Below are positions 1-8,065 of a stretch of DNA of 17,730 nucleotides, in pieces. Position numbers and translations under genes: made by a program. Each line of letters starts with the position of its first letter. Position 1 is the first letter of the stretch. Location: NCBI GenBank assembly GCA_024639035.1, contig JAHEJE010000018.1:1-17730 (forward strand), read 5' to 3'. The notes under the pieces were generated by a model. It worked only from the letters and a program-made list of their open reading frames with translations. It was not told the DNA's origin and did not search any database. This stretch comes from Alphaproteobacteria bacterium. GTDB taxonomy: Bacteria > Pseudomonadota > Alphaproteobacteria > Rhizobiales > Aestuariivirgaceae.

Positions 1-7
1 GTCGTTG

Positions 8-1225
8 TCAGCCGTTGTGACGCTGGAACACCAGCGTGGCGTTGGTGCCGCCGAAGCCGAAGGAGTTCGACAGCGCCACGTCGAAAGCGCCGTCACGCCG
101 CTCGGTGAGGATCGGGGCGCCGGCGAATTCGGGGTCGAGGTCGGTGATGTGGGCGCTCTCGGCCATGAAATCGTTCTGCATCATCAACAGAGAATAGATC
201 GCCTCCTGCACGCCGGCGGCACCGAGCGAATGGCCGGTGAGCGACTTGGTCGATCCGATGGCCGGACCGTCATCGCCGAACACCTCGCGGATGGCGGCGA
301 TCTCCTTTGAGTCGCCGACCGGTGTCGAGGTGCCGTGGGTGTTGATGTAGTCGACCTTGGCATCGACGGTCGAAAGCGCCTGGCGCATGCAGCGCACGGC
401 CCCCTCACCGGAGGGCGCGACCATGTCGTGGCCGTCCGAGGTGGCGCCATAGCCGGCCAGTTCGGCATAGATCTTGGCGCCCCGCGCCCTGGCGTGTTCC
501 AGTTCCTCCAGGATGACGACACCGGCACCGCCGGCTATGACGAATCCGTCGCGCCCGACGTCATAGGCCCGCGAAGCGGACGCCGCGGTGTCGTTGTACT
601 TCGACGACATCGCGCCCATGGCATCGAAAAGGTTGGACATGGTCCAGTGCAGGTCCTCATGACCGCCGGCGAACATCACATCCTGCTTGCCCCACTGGAT
701 CAGTTCGGCCGCATTGCCGATGCAGTGGGCCGAGGTCGAGCAGGCCGACGAGATGGTGTAGTTGACACCGTGTATCTTGAACCACGTGGCGAGCGTTGCC
801 GAAGCGGTGGAGCTCATGCACTTGGGCACGGCGAACGGTCCAATGCGCTTCGGGCTGTTGTTCTTTACCGTGGTCGCCGCCGCCTCGACGATGGTCACTG
901 TCGAAGGGCCGCCGGAGCCCATAACGATGCCGGTGCGTTGGTTGGTGATGTCGTCTTGCTCGAGACCAGAATCCTCGATGGCCTGCAGCATGGCGATGTG
1001 GTTCCAGGAACCACCTTCGGACAAAAAGCGCATGGCGCGCCGATCGACAAGTGCTTTGGCATCGATATCGGGAGCCCCCCAGACCTGACAGCGAAAACCG
1101 TGATCGGCGAAGTCCTGCGAAAACGATATGCCCGATCTTGCATCGCGCAACGAGGATGTCACGTCTTCAGCATTGTTGCCTATGGAAGATACGATTCCGA
1201 TGCCGGTAACAACGACACGTCTCAT
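8..1225 (-). CDS. fabB: beta-ketoacyl-ACP synthase I (FabB)
   Basis: Condensing enzyme of type II fatty acid synthesis that elongates acyl-ACP with malonyl-ACP in the cytosol; with FabA it supports the anaerobic route to unsaturated fatty acids. The 405-residue protein has the Cys-His-His triad of the KAS I/II thiolase fold: Cys162 in SSACSTSAHCIG, His297 in NTHGTSTPVGD and His332 in LTGHSLGAAG, one residue off the E. coli FabB numbering (163/298/333). The C-terminal NSFGFGGTNA motif is present and the length is normal. The ATG at 1225 begins MRRVVVTGIG, the family's usual N-terminus. It follows fabA by 27 bases on the same strand, so the two are probably co-transcribed. In Rhizobiales a fabI gene commonly follows; it would lie beyond the left edge and cannot be checked here. 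Confidence 0.96.
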   Translation of the reverse strand: MRRVVVTGIGIVSSIGNNAEDVTSSLRDARSGISFSQDFADHGFRCQVWGAPDIDAKALVDRRAMRFLSEGGSWNHIAMLQAIEDSGLEQDDITNQRTGIVMGSGGPSTVTIVEAAATTVKNNSPKRIGPFAVPKCMSSTASATLATWFKIHGVNYTISSACSTSAHCIGNAAELIQWGKQDVMFAGGHEDLHWTMSNLFDAMGAMSSKYNDTAASASRAYDVGRDGFVIAGGAGVVILEELEHARARGAKIYAELAGYGATSDGHDMVAPSGEGAVRCMRQALSTVDAKVDYINTHGTSTPVGDSKEIAAIREVFGDDGPAIGSTKSLTGHSLGAAGVQEAIYSLLMMQNDFMAESAHITDLDPEFAGAPILTERRDGAFDVALSNSFGFGGTNATLVFQRHNG

Positions 1226-1252
1226 GCTAGCGTCTCACTCTCGGTGGGGGCC

Positions 1253-1768
1253 TCAGCCGGCTTTTTCCTTCGACAAACCTACGCGCAGATCGGTGGCTGT
1301 GTAAATGGTTTCACCATCGGCCTTCAACCATCCATCGGCAATGCCCAGCACCAGGCGACCGCGCATGACACGCTTGAAGTCCACGCCGTATTCCACCAGC
1401 TTGGTCTTGGGCGTGACCATGCCCTTGAACCTGACTTCTCCCGTCGACAGCGCCATGCCATAGCCGGGCTCACCCAACCATCCCAAAAAGAATCCGGTCA
1501 TCTGCCAGAGGGCATCCAGCCCGAGGCATCCCGGCATGATTTCGTTGCCCATGAAGTGGCAGGGGAAGAACCACAGGTCCGGTTTGACATCGAGCTCGGC
1601 CCGGATGAAGCCCTTGCCGCGCTCACCGCCGTCCTCGGAAACCTCGGTGATGCGGTCGAACATCAGCATCGGCGGCAGGGGAAGCTGGGCGTTGCCCGGC
1701 CCGAACAGCTCGCCACGCCCGCATGCAAGCAAATCGGCATAGTCGTAACTTGATTTGCGCTCTGTCAT
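1253..1768 (-). CDS. fabA: 3-hydroxydecanoyl-ACP dehydratase/isomerase (FabA)
   Basis: Bifunctional enzyme that dehydrates 3-hydroxydecanoyl-ACP and isomerises trans-2- to cis-3-decenoyl-ACP, the branch point to unsaturated fatty acids. It is 171 residues, the family's normal length, with a hot-dog fold. The active-site block FFPCHFMGNEIMPGCLGLDALWQ places catalytic His71 and Asp85, matching E. coli His70/Asp84. The TGFFLGW and GEVRFKG segments are also typical of FabA rather than FabZ. The ATG start has a strong purine-rich ribosome binding site (GGGAGGGGG) just upstream. It is the first gene of a fabA-fabB operon and is divergent from irr, an arrangement well known in Rhizobiales. Confidence 0.97.
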   Translation of the reverse strand: MTERKSSYDYADLLACGRGELFGPGNAQLPLPPMLMFDRITEVSEDGGERGKGFIRAELDVKPDLWFFPCHFMGNEIMPGCLGLDALWQMTGFFLGWLGEPGYGMALSTGEVRFKGMVTPKTKLVEYGVDFKRVMRGRLVLGIADGWLKADGETIYTATDLRVGLSKEKAG

Positions 1769-2002
1769 GCACCCCCTCCCAGGTTAACCACCGCTGCGGT
1801 TGCGTTCCGAACAACCATCATTTCCCATGCCTGTCCAATATCATAGTCATCAGCAGGTAAAAAGCCATTGTGCAAATCTGCGCCTCAATCCGGCGTGGCA
1901 GCGCGACGCACATGAAGCGAATTGCGAGCGATTATCAAATGCGCTAGATTCCCTCTGGAAGCGACGTCTTGCGTATTATTTCAGAGAGTCGAGGTGCTTT
2001 CG
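1769..2002. other. fabA/irr divergent intergenic region
   Basis: This 234-base gap carries the control regions of both fabA (leftward) and irr (rightward). The part next to fabA is relatively AT-rich. Read on the minus strand it holds a TTGCAC (-35-like) and further on a TATGAT (-10-like), but they are 24 bases apart, so no single fabA promoter can be fixed. I found no inverted repeat resembling the iron control element TTTAGAA-N3-TTCTAAA. Plus-strand reading frames that run through here before position 2003 are not supported by a ribosome binding site. Confidence 0.4.
1922..1950 (+). promoter_or_regulatory. candidate irr promoter
   Basis: TTGCGA (1922-1927) and TAGATT (1945-1950) are separated by 17 bases, a sigma70-like arrangement with 4/6 matches in each hexamer. 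Transcription would begin near 1957, giving a leader of about 45 bases before the irr ATG at 2003. This is pattern matching only. Confidence 0.35.
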
Positions 2003-2431
2003 ATGCATCAGGATCAACACAGTCATTCGTTCCGTGTCTGCCATATCAGCAAGTTGCGCAACGCCGGTCTGCGCCCGACCCGCCAGCGCATTGCCCTGGC
2101 ACAGTTGCTGTTCGCCAATGGCGACCGCCATGTCACCGCCGAGGCGCTGCATAGCGAGGCCCTGCAGGCCAACGTCGCGGTGTCGCTGGCAACGATCTAC
2201 AACACGCTCAATCAATTCACCGATGCCGGCCTGCTGCGCGAGGTGGCAATCGAAGGGCACAAGAGCTATTTCGACACCAACACGTCCAGCCACCACCACT
2301 TTTACATCGAAGGCGAAGAGCGACTGGTCGACATACCGGACGACAAGCTGGAGGTCATCGGTCTGCCGAAAGCGCCGCCCGGCAAGAAGGTCAGCCGAAT
2401 CGACGTCATTGTCCGGTTGAGCGACACTTAG
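2003..2431 (+). CDS. irr: Fur-family iron response regulator Irr
   Basis: Heme/iron-responsive transcription factor of alphaproteobacteria that represses heme synthesis and iron-use genes when iron is scarce. The chosen ATG gives 142 residues and has GAGGTG about seven bases upstream; an earlier in-frame start at 1922 would add 27 residues without a site. Irr hallmarks are NAGLRPTRQRIALA (winged helix, residues 20-33), VSLATIYNTLNQFTDAGL (recognition helix, 60-77), YFDTNTSSHHHFY (89-101, with the heme-linked His97-His99 triplet) and the GEERLVDIP block. The N-terminus is His-rich but has no Cys-Pro heme regulatory motif like that of Bradyrhizobium Irr, so it belongs with the Rhizobium-type proteins lacking it. 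It is divergent from fabA. Confidence 0.93.
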   Translation: MHQDQHSHSFRVCHISKLRNAGLRPTRQRIALAQLLFANGDRHVTAEALHSEALQANVAVSLATIYNTLNQFTDAGLLREVAIEGHKSYFDTNTSSHHHFYIEGEERLVDIPDDKLEVIGLPKAPPGKKVSRIDVIVRLSDT

Positions 2432-2500
2432 GGTCAAGCGCTGTTGGACAGGCGAATCAGTCGCGCCGCGGCAGCGGCATGAACCGTGTTGAAAGATCAA

Positions 2501-3115
2501 CTATCTGATGTATTCGCCGGGATAGACGCCCCAGAGCATGGCCTGCTCTATCCAGCCCTCATAGCCTGCAACACTCAGGCTGCACCAGTCGCCGTCGCAG
2601 GTGTTGATGCGGCCAATCACGCCGCCGCGGACCAGCGCTACCGTGGCGGCATCCTTTGCCGGCGCATTCATCATGGTCACGTTGTTGTCCTTGCGCCAGG
2701 GCGCGACCATCGCCGTGCGCCGTCCGGCCAGCAAACTCTGATAGATCCAGCCTTCTTCGCCATCGGCATCGCGAACGCGGCGCCAATGATCGAATTCCGC
2801 AACGATCTCAACGGGTAATTCGCGACGGTTGAACACCCATGACACGCCGTGCTCACTGGATGGACCGCGGCGGACATTGACCCTGTCGGTCTTCAAGCTG
2901 ACGAACCTCGGCAACGGAAGGCCGCTCTTGCCGAGCTGGCGAGCGGGCAGCTGCGACACCGAGCCCGTAACTTCCGGGGAGGTTGCCGCGTTGCCAGCCG
3001 TGGCATCGGCCTGGGTCCCGAAAACGGCATAGGCGACCCCGGTCAGCACCAAGACGCCAGCCAGGCCAATCAGCGAAACGCCTACCCAACTACGCCTTCG
3101 AGAACCATCAGCCAT
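2501..3115 (-). CDS. membrane-anchored bacterial SH3-domain protein
   Basis: Probable envelope protein of 204 residues with an uncleaved membrane anchor or signal sequence at about residues 11-33 (WVGVSLIGLAGVLVLTGVAYAVFG after a basic RRR stretch), a low-complexity linker to about residue 65, then two SH3-like repeats (about 70-130 and 135-195). Each repeat shows the bacterial SH3 pattern (RVNVRRGPSSEHGV ... WRRVRDADGEEGWIYQSLLAGRR; then GDWCSLSVAGYEGWIEQAMLWGVYPGE). Cys173 and Cys178 could form a disulfide outside the cytosol. The start at 3115 puts the basic-hydrophobic leader at the very N-terminus; the frame is open back to 3286, but that would put 57 uncharacteristic residues before the leader. 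It converges with irr and is divergent from the 2-hydroxyacid dehydrogenase. Its ligand is unknown. Confidence 0.82.
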   Translation of the reverse strand: MADGSRRRSWVGVSLIGLAGVLVLTGVAYAVFGTQADATAGNAATSPEVTGSVSQLPARQLGKSGLPLPRFVSLKTDRVNVRRGPSSEHGVSWVFNRRELPVEIVAEFDHWRRVRDADGEEGWIYQSLLAGRRTAMVAPWRKDNNVTMMNAPAKDAATVALVRGGVIGRINTCDGDWCSLSVAGYEGWIEQAMLWGVYPGEYIR

Positions 3116-3416
3116 ACGAACACAATCCCCGATCCGGGCCGTCCCAATTTCACCCTGGCCAAATTGTCGTATATTCGGCGGCGATGGGCAAGCCTGTATT
3201 GACGGCATCACTATGACCCGGCGCCAAATGGCATTTGCCGGTTTACACTCCTGACCGCACCGCCTAAACACGAGGTGACGCAGCAAGCGAGATGGGTGAT
3301 ACCATTGTGCTGCGCCAAATTATGCACTGTTCGACTTGGCGATCGTGGATCGAACTTGTCTCACCAGGGTTAAATTCATCTAAATAGCCGCGCTCTTGGC
3401 CTGGGAGAAAATTGGA
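3116..3416. other. divergent intergenic region, SH3 gene / 2-hydroxyacid dehydrogenase
   Basis: A 301-base gap between two divergent starts. The right end holds a plausible promoter for the dehydrogenase (3356-3384). The rest is mixed AT/GC sequence; no additional gene, repeat or clear minus-strand promoter could be recognised. Confidence 0.4.
3356..3384 (+). promoter_or_regulatory. candidate promoter of the 2-hydroxyacid dehydrogenase gene
   Basis: TTGTCT (3356-3361), a 17-base spacer and TCTAAA (3379-3384) resemble sigma70 -35/-10 elements in a locally AT-rich stretch. The predicted start of transcription near 3391 leaves a short leader with GGGAG (3403-3407) ahead of the ATG at 3417. Confidence 0.35.
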
Positions 3417-4406
3417 ATGACGAAACAGAAACCGCGGGTCATCGTCACACGCAAACTGCCGGACGTGGTCGAAACCCGAATGCGTGAGCTGTTCAACACC
3501 ACGTTGAACGAGACTGACGAGCCAATGACCAATGCCCAGCTTGTCGAAGCGATGAAGACCGCCGAGATCTTGGTGCCGACGGTGACCGACAGGATCGACA
3601 AGGGGTTGATCATGCAGGCCGGAGAGCAGCTCAGGATGATCGCCAATTTCGGCACCGGCGTCGACAACATCGACGTGGAGACGGCAACCAACCGCGGCAT
3701 CGTCGTTACCAACACGCCCGGGGTTCTGACCGAGGACACCGCCGACATGGTGATCGCGCTGATCCTCGCGGTGGCACGGCGGATCACCGACGGCGCCAAC
3801 GTGATCGGCGACGACAACAGCTGGCAGGGGTGGTCGCCGACATGGATGCTGGGACACCGGATCTTCGGCAAGCGACTCGGCATCATCGGCATGGGGCGCA
3901 TCGGACAGGCCGTGGCGCGCCGAGCCGGGGCCTTCGGCCTGCAGATACACTACCACAACCGCAAGCCGGTGCATGCAAGCATCGAGGCAGACCTCGAGGC
4001 GACCTATTGGGAAAGCCTTGATCAGATGCTGGCGCGGATGGACATCATTTCCGTCAACTGCCCGCATACGCCTGGCACTTTCCACCTGCTGTCGGCGCGC
4101 CGTTTGAAGCTGATGAAACCGACGGCCATCCTGGTGAACACGGCACGCGGCGAGATCATCGATGAAAACGCTCTGGCGCGGATGCTGAAAGCCGAGGAGT
4201 TGGGCGGCGTCGGGCTGGATGTGTTCGAACACGAACCGGCGGTAAACCCGCGGCTGCTCAAACTGCCCAACGCCGTGCTGCTGCCGCACATGGGTTCGGC
4301 AACCATCGAAGGCCGCATCGACATGGGCGAAAAGGTGATCATCAACATCAAGACCTTCACCGACGGCCACACCCCTCCGGACCGCGTCTTGCCGTCGATG
4401 CTTTAG
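3417..4406 (+). CDS. D-isomer-specific 2-hydroxyacid dehydrogenase (glyoxylate/hydroxypyruvate reductase-like, GyaR family)
   Basis: NAD(P)H-dependent oxidoreductase of 329 residues, likely reducing glyoxylate or hydroxypyruvate to glycolate or D-glycerate. The Rossmann dinucleotide-binding loop is GIIGMGRIGQAVARRA (residues 155-170), and the catalytic set is Arg244 (NTARGEIID), Glu273 (DVFEHEP) and His291 (LLPHMGSAT). The substrate-loop NFGTGVDNID (78-87) is also intact. The ATG at 3417 has GGGAG nine bases upstream; an upstream in-frame TTG at 3396 lacks a site and is less likely. It stands alone on this strand and converges with the epimerase gene; a small GGCAG/CTGCC hairpin (4424-4438) lies between them without a T tract. 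Family membership is secure, the exact substrate is not. Confidence 0.92.
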   Translation: MTKQKPRVIVTRKLPDVVETRMRELFNTTLNETDEPMTNAQLVEAMKTAEILVPTVTDRIDKGLIMQAGEQLRMIANFGTGVDNIDVETATNRGIVVTNTPGVLTEDTADMVIALILAVARRITDGANVIGDDNSWQGWSPTWMLGHRIFGKRLGIIGMGRIGQAVARRAGAFGLQIHYHNRKPVHASIEADLEATYWESLDQMLARMDIISVNCPHTPGTFHLLSARRLKLMKPTAILVNTARGEIIDENALARMLKAEELGGVGLDVFEHEPAVNPRLLKLPNAVLLPHMGSATIEGRIDMGEKVIINIKTFTDGHTPPDRVLPSML

Positions 4407-4442
4407 GATAAGGATGCGACAACGGCAGCACCCCTGCCCTCG

Positions 4443-5450
4443 TCACGCGCCGTAGAACTCCCGGTACCAGGCGACGAAGCGCTCGATGCCATCCTCTATC
4501 GATGTCGACGGACGAAACCCGACGGCATCCGACAGTGCATCGATATCGGCATAAGTGGCCTCCACGTCGCCGGGCTGCAGCGGCAGGAAGTTCTTCTCGG
4601 CCGTCCGGCCCAATGCCTTTTCGATGCACTCGATGAAGTGCATTAACTCGACGGGTTGGTTGTTGCCGATATTGAACAGCCTGTAGGGCGCCGCCGAGGT
4701 GGCCGGGTCAGGCGCATCGCCAGACCAGCTCGGTTCCGGTGCCGCGACCTGATCGGTGGTACGCAGCACACCTTCGACGATATCGTCGATGTAGGTGAAG
4801 TCACGGCGATGGCGGCCATGGTTGAACACATCAATCGGTTCGCCGGCCAGTATCTTGCGGCAAAACAGAAACAGGCTCATGTCGGGCCTACCCCAGGGTC
4901 CGTAGACGGTAAAGAAGCGCAGGCCGGTGGTCGGTAGGCCATACAGGTGAGAGTACGAATGAGCCATCAGTTCGTTCGACTTCTTGGTCGCTGCATAAAA
5001 GCTGAGCGGATGATCGACATTGTGGTGCACGCTGAACGGCATCTGGGTGCTGGCGCCGTAAACCGAACTCGACGAGGCATAGACAAGATGCTCCACCGCG
5101 GTGTGGCGGCAGCCTTCGAGGATGTTGAGAAAGCCGGCAAGGTTGGAATCCAGATAGGCGTGCGGGTTCTCCGCTGCATACCGCACGCCCGCTTGGGCGG
5201 CGAGGTGGATCACCCGATCGGGATGTTCCTGCCTGAACAGCTCCGCTACCGCATTGCGGTCAGCTAGGTCGATCTTATGAAATGTGAAACCGTTGCGCCC
5301 GTGGATCTGCTGCAACCTAGCCTGCTTGAGCGCCGGATCGTAGTAGGCATTGAGATTGTCGACGCCGACAACCTGATCGCCGCGCTCCAATAGGGCCCGG
5401 GCAGTGTGAAATCCAATAAATCCGGCAACCCCGGTAACCAGCACACGCAT
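4443..5450 (-). CDS. NAD-dependent nucleotide-sugar epimerase, UDP-glucuronate 4-epimerase type
   Basis: Extended short-chain dehydrogenase that inverts C4 of a UDP-uronic acid, making UDP-galacturonate (or its N-acetyl analogue) for surface polysaccharide. The 335-residue protein has the NAD loop GVAGFIGFHTA (residues 7-17), the VVGVDNLNAYYDP stretch typical of UDP-glucuronate epimerases, and the SDR catalytic set ASSSSVYG, Tyr152 and Lys156 (SFYAATKKSNE). RFFTVYGPWGRPDMSL and RRDFTYIDDIVEGV are further family blocks. ATG 5450 is preferred: AGGGAG lies about 11 bases upstream, whereas the in-frame GTG at 5462 would sit directly on that site. It lies just downstream of the UDP-sugar dehydrogenase remnant that would make its substrate. 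The exact sugar is uncertain. Confidence 0.88.
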   Translation of the reverse strand: MRVLVTGVAGFIGFHTARALLERGDQVVGVDNLNAYYDPALKQARLQQIHGRNGFTFHKIDLADRNAVAELFRQEHPDRVIHLAAQAGVRYAAENPHAYLDSNLAGFLNILEGCRHTAVEHLVYASSSSVYGASTQMPFSVHHNVDHPLSFYAATKKSNELMAHSYSHLYGLPTTGLRFFTVYGPWGRPDMSLFLFCRKILAGEPIDVFNHGRHRRDFTYIDDIVEGVLRTTDQVAAPEPSWSGDAPDPATSAAPYRLFNIGNNQPVELMHFIECIEKALGRTAEKNFLPLQPGDVEATYADIDALSDAVGFRPSTSIEDGIERFVAWYREFYGA

Positions 5451-5482
5451 TTTCCATTCCACTCCCTAAGATCAGGACCAAA

Positions 5483-6591
5483 CTACAGACGGATTACCGC
5501 ATCACCTGGCGGCAGAACGCTCTTGACGTCGTAGACCAGACCGCCCGGTGCCAGCAGTTGCGGGATCTTCGGGGTATCGTGGTCCAAAATGTCACTATGA
5601 TCGACCGCCAGGACGACAGGCCGAGCATCAGAATTCTGGCCTTCTCCACGCGCAGCTTGCGGCGCAGCATCTCGGCAACCACGTCGTTGGCGACGAAGGC
5701 GGCCATGCCATCGTTGATGCGCCGACCGGCCAGAATCATGTCGGGATGAAAGCCCTCGGACTGGGCTTTGTGGGTAAGGTAACAGGGATCGATGCCGAAG
5801 CAGTGACCGCCGACCAGGCCGGGTGAATAGCGGTGAAAATTCCACTTGGTGCCAGCCGCGCGTAAAACCTGGGCGGTGTCCAGATTGAGTTTCTTGAACA
5901 ACATGGCCAGTTCGTTGACCAGGGCGATGTTCACATCGCGCTGGATGTTCTCGATCACCTTGGCGGCTTCGGCGACGCGAATTTCGCTGACCCGATGAGT
6001 GCCGGCCGTGACCACCCGGGAATACACCGCATCGACCAAGTCCGTGGCTTGCGGCGTCGAACCAGAGACGATCTTGACGATATCGGGCAGGCGATGGCCA
6101 GCATCGCCGGGGTTGATGCGCTCAGGCGAATAGCCGGCGTAGAAATCGCGGTTGTAGGTCAGACCGGAAGTCGCTTCGATGACGGGGATGCAGACCTGTT
6201 CGGTCGCATCGGGGAATACCGTCGATTCAAAAACCACCACATCGCCCGGCGCAATCACCTTGCCGACCGTTTCGCTGGCGCTGCGCAAGGCCGTCAGATC
6301 GGGCCGCTTGGCTTGATCGATCGGCGTCGGTACGGTGACGATGTAGAAGTTGCAAGCGGCCAGGTCATCGCCATCGGCTGTGAGGGCGAGCCCGGCTGCG
6401 GCCGCCAGTTCATCGGCGGTGACCTCGGCGGTCGTGTCAAAGCCCTGGCGCAGCTCATCGATCCGGTCGGTCCTGACATCGAAGCCGACGACCGGGAAAT
6501 GGCGTGCCATCTCGATGGCAATCGGCAATCCCACATAGCCGAGGCCAAGGACCCCGATGTGTATGTCTTCAAGCGTTACCAGTTGCGCCAT
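5483..6591 (-). pseudogene. UDP-sugar 6-dehydrogenase (TviB/WbpO type) with internal deletion and frameshift
   Basis: Nucleotide-sugar dehydrogenase that would oxidise UDP-GlcNAc or UDP-Glc to the uronic acid used by the neighbouring epimerase. Residues 1-325 are intact: Rossmann motif GVLGLGYVGLP (13-23), YSPERINPGD, the AEAAKVIENIQRDVNIALVNE helix, and catalytic Cys264 in GGHCFGIDP. After ARILMLGL (near 5617) the family normally continues TFKENCPDxRNT and about 45 more residues. Here the frame instead runs 40 unrelated residues to a stop at 5494, while another frame resumes at once with RPVVLAVDHSDIL and ends correctly at ...VLPPGDAVIRL, stop 5483. Roughly 55 codons, not a multiple of three bases, are therefore missing from the UDP-binding domain. 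It is either a real pseudogene or an assembly error. As an uninterrupted frame the gene reads 5494-6591 (365 residues). Confidence 0.85.
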
Positions 6592-6620
6592 ATTTCTTGC
6601 AGTTCCGGACCATCATGCAC

Positions 6621-6660
6621 GCCGGTTGGCAGGTGTGCCCTGACCTCTCACCGGCTTTTC
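6621..6660 (+). terminator. hairpin with plus-strand T tract between permease and dehydrogenase genes
   Basis: GCCGGT (6621-6626) pairs with ACCGGC (6650-6655), with an inner AGGT/ACCT pairing (6631-6634 with 6643-6646), followed on the plus strand by TTTTC. It sits in the 89-base gap between two minus-strand genes. On the minus strand no T run follows the hairpin, so if it ends permease transcripts it does so without the standard tail. Its orientation as a standard terminator would suit antisense transcription. Confidence 0.4.
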
Positions 6661-6680
6661 GACAAATTACCGTCAGGCTC

Positions 6681-7958
6681 TTACAACAAAGCCCCGAGAT
6701 TGTCGCCGATCAAAAACAAGATACTGACGATCAGGCCGAACAACGGCACCCACACCGGCACGGTGAAGCCGGCAGCGGGCGGAGCGTTCGGTGACAGTTT
6801 GAGCTTGAGCAACGCGGCATTGACCAGGCTGAAAATGACCAGCACGACGCGGGACGTCATCTCCGCCAGTTGCTCGATGGGAAAGAACAGGGCCAGCAAC
6901 AGAACCAGCGCGACAACCAGCACGGTCGCGTACAGCGGCGTCCGAGTGACCGGGTGGACGCGGCCGAGGCGGGCCGGCAGGCTGCCTTGACGCGCCAATC
7001 CATAGAGCACTCGCGAGGCCATTATGACCTGAACGATTACGCCGTTCAGGGTGGCGAACACCGCAATCGCGGTGATCACGACCGGCGACATCCCTGTCAC
7101 CCGTTCAAAGACCAAAGCCAACGGCGCCCGCGAAGCGGCCAACTCACCAACGGGAACCGTCATCTCGGCGACATAGACCACGAGGACATAGATCGTAGTC
7201 GCGCCAATCAAGGTCAGCAAAATGGCAAGAGGCATGTCACGGCGCGGGTCGCGCGCTTCCTCGGCAAGATTGACGAGGTCTTCAAAGCCGATAAAGGCAA
7301 AGAACGCCAGCAGGCCGGTGCTGACCAACGAAGTCACGACCGCCTTGTCCCAGTGCCGAGGTACCACTTCATCCACCCGCCACACAATCTCCGGCTGCAG
7401 GATAAAGCCGGCAGCGATGATGAACAGCAAACCCCCGACCTCAAGGATGGTTATGAATCCGGCCATGGCCACCGATTCCATGATCCCCCAGGCGGCAACG
7501 CAACCAAGGATCAAAAGCACCACTACAACAATGATCGTCTGAGGCACTGCAAAGAATTGCTCGATATAGCCGGCACTGCCGATGGCGATCGCCGCACTCG
7601 ATATCAACGCGGAAACCACAACGAGCAGACCGGTCATCAGCCCGAGGGTTCTCGAGTTGAAGCCATTGCGGACATATGCCGCTTCACCGGCGCTGACCGG
7701 AAACCTCACCGACAACTCGGCAAACGAGCCAGCACTGAATGCCATGGCGAAGGCAGCAAGCACGAACGACAAGGGTGCGTACATACCGGCGCGCTCGACC
7801 GCGGCGCCGATGAGGACATAGATCCCAGCCCCTACGGTAACGCCTAGCCCATACAATACCAAAAGCGGCAGCGACAACACGCGCCGGAGTTCGGAATCGC
7901 CAGTTCCGGACGCGGACGACCCGGTCTGCTTGGCTGGGGGGTCACCAATTTCGTGCAT
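6681..7958 (-). CDS. APC-superfamily amino-acid permease
   Basis: Inner-membrane transporter of 425 residues, probably for amino acids or a related amine. About eleven to twelve hydrophobic segments are visible, beginning near residue 29. The first carries the unwound-helix motif LYGLGVTVGAGIYVLIG (GxG substrate-binding bend), and the sixth carries FFAFIGFEDLVNLAEEARDPRRDMPLAI, the signature of the APC family including the conserved loop after helix 6. The N-terminal 28 residues are polar and cytosolic. The ATG at 7958 has no strong ribosome binding site. It is divergent from the universal stress gene at 8066; the FNR box between them is placed for that gene rather than for this one. The substrate cannot be told from sequence alone. 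Confidence 0.88.
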   Translation of the reverse strand: MHEIGDPPAKQTGSSASGTGDSELRRVLSLPLLVLYGLGVTVGAGIYVLIGAAVERAGMYAPLSFVLAAFAMAFSAGSFAELSVRFPVSAGEAAYVRNGFNSRTLGLMTGLLVVVSALISSAAIAIGSAGYIEQFFAVPQTIIVVVVLLILGCVAAWGIMESVAMAGFITILEVGGLLFIIAAGFILQPEIVWRVDEVVPRHWDKAVVTSLVSTGLLAFFAFIGFEDLVNLAEEARDPRRDMPLAILLTLIGATTIYVLVVYVAEMTVPVGELAASRAPLALVFERVTGMSPVVITAIAVFATLNGVIVQVIMASRVLYGLARQGSLPARLGRVHPVTRTPLYATVLVVALVLLLALFFPIEQLAEMTSRVVLVIFSLVNAALLKLKLSPNAPPAAGFTVPVWVPLFGLIVSILFLIGDNLGALL

Positions 7959-7993
7959 TGGTACCAGTTACATGAATAATCCGCAGGCAAGCG

Positions 7994-8007
7994 TTGATCC
8001 ACGTCAA
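7994..8007 (+). promoter_or_regulatory. FNR/FixK-type box upstream of the tandem universal stress gene
   Basis: TTGATCCACGTCAA matches the FNR consensus TTGAT-N4-ATCAA at 9 of 10 fixed positions. A -10-like CATGAT follows at 8030-8035 after exactly 22 bases, the geometry of a class II FNR-activated promoter (box near -41.5). Transcription would start near 8042, with GGAG ahead of the ATG at 8066. Confidence 0.75.
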
Positions 8008-8065
8008 AGTCACCCGCTAGCATATTCGTCATGATTCAGGCACAGCCCAACTGTGGAGAACCCAG

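Noticed and set aside
335..1753. Long plus-strand open frame (472 residues) opposite fabB and fabA.
   Set aside because: It is the GC-rich mirror of two certain genes, crosses their boundary, and shows no family motif or ribosome binding site.
2488..2501. Palindrome GTTGAAAGATCAAC between irr and the SH3 gene, resembling an FNR site.
   Set aside because: Half-sites TTGA/TCAA are separated by 4 rather than 6 bases and it lies between two convergent gene ends, so it is more likely a weak hairpin.
3264..4370. Long minus-strand open frame (368 residues) opposite the 2-hydroxyacid dehydrogenase.
   Set aside because: Composition is rich in His, Asp, Arg and Gly as expected of an antisense shadow; the plus-strand gene has all catalytic motifs.
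5995..6990. Plus-strand open frame spanning the dehydrogenase start and the permease end.
   Set aside because: It runs across an intergenic hairpin and two minus-strand genes, with no recognisable motif.
6870..7847. Plus-strand open frame (325 residues) opposite the permease.
   Set aside because: Highly polar, repetitive in Arg, Gln, Asp and His with no domain; it mirrors hydrophobic codons of the real transporter.
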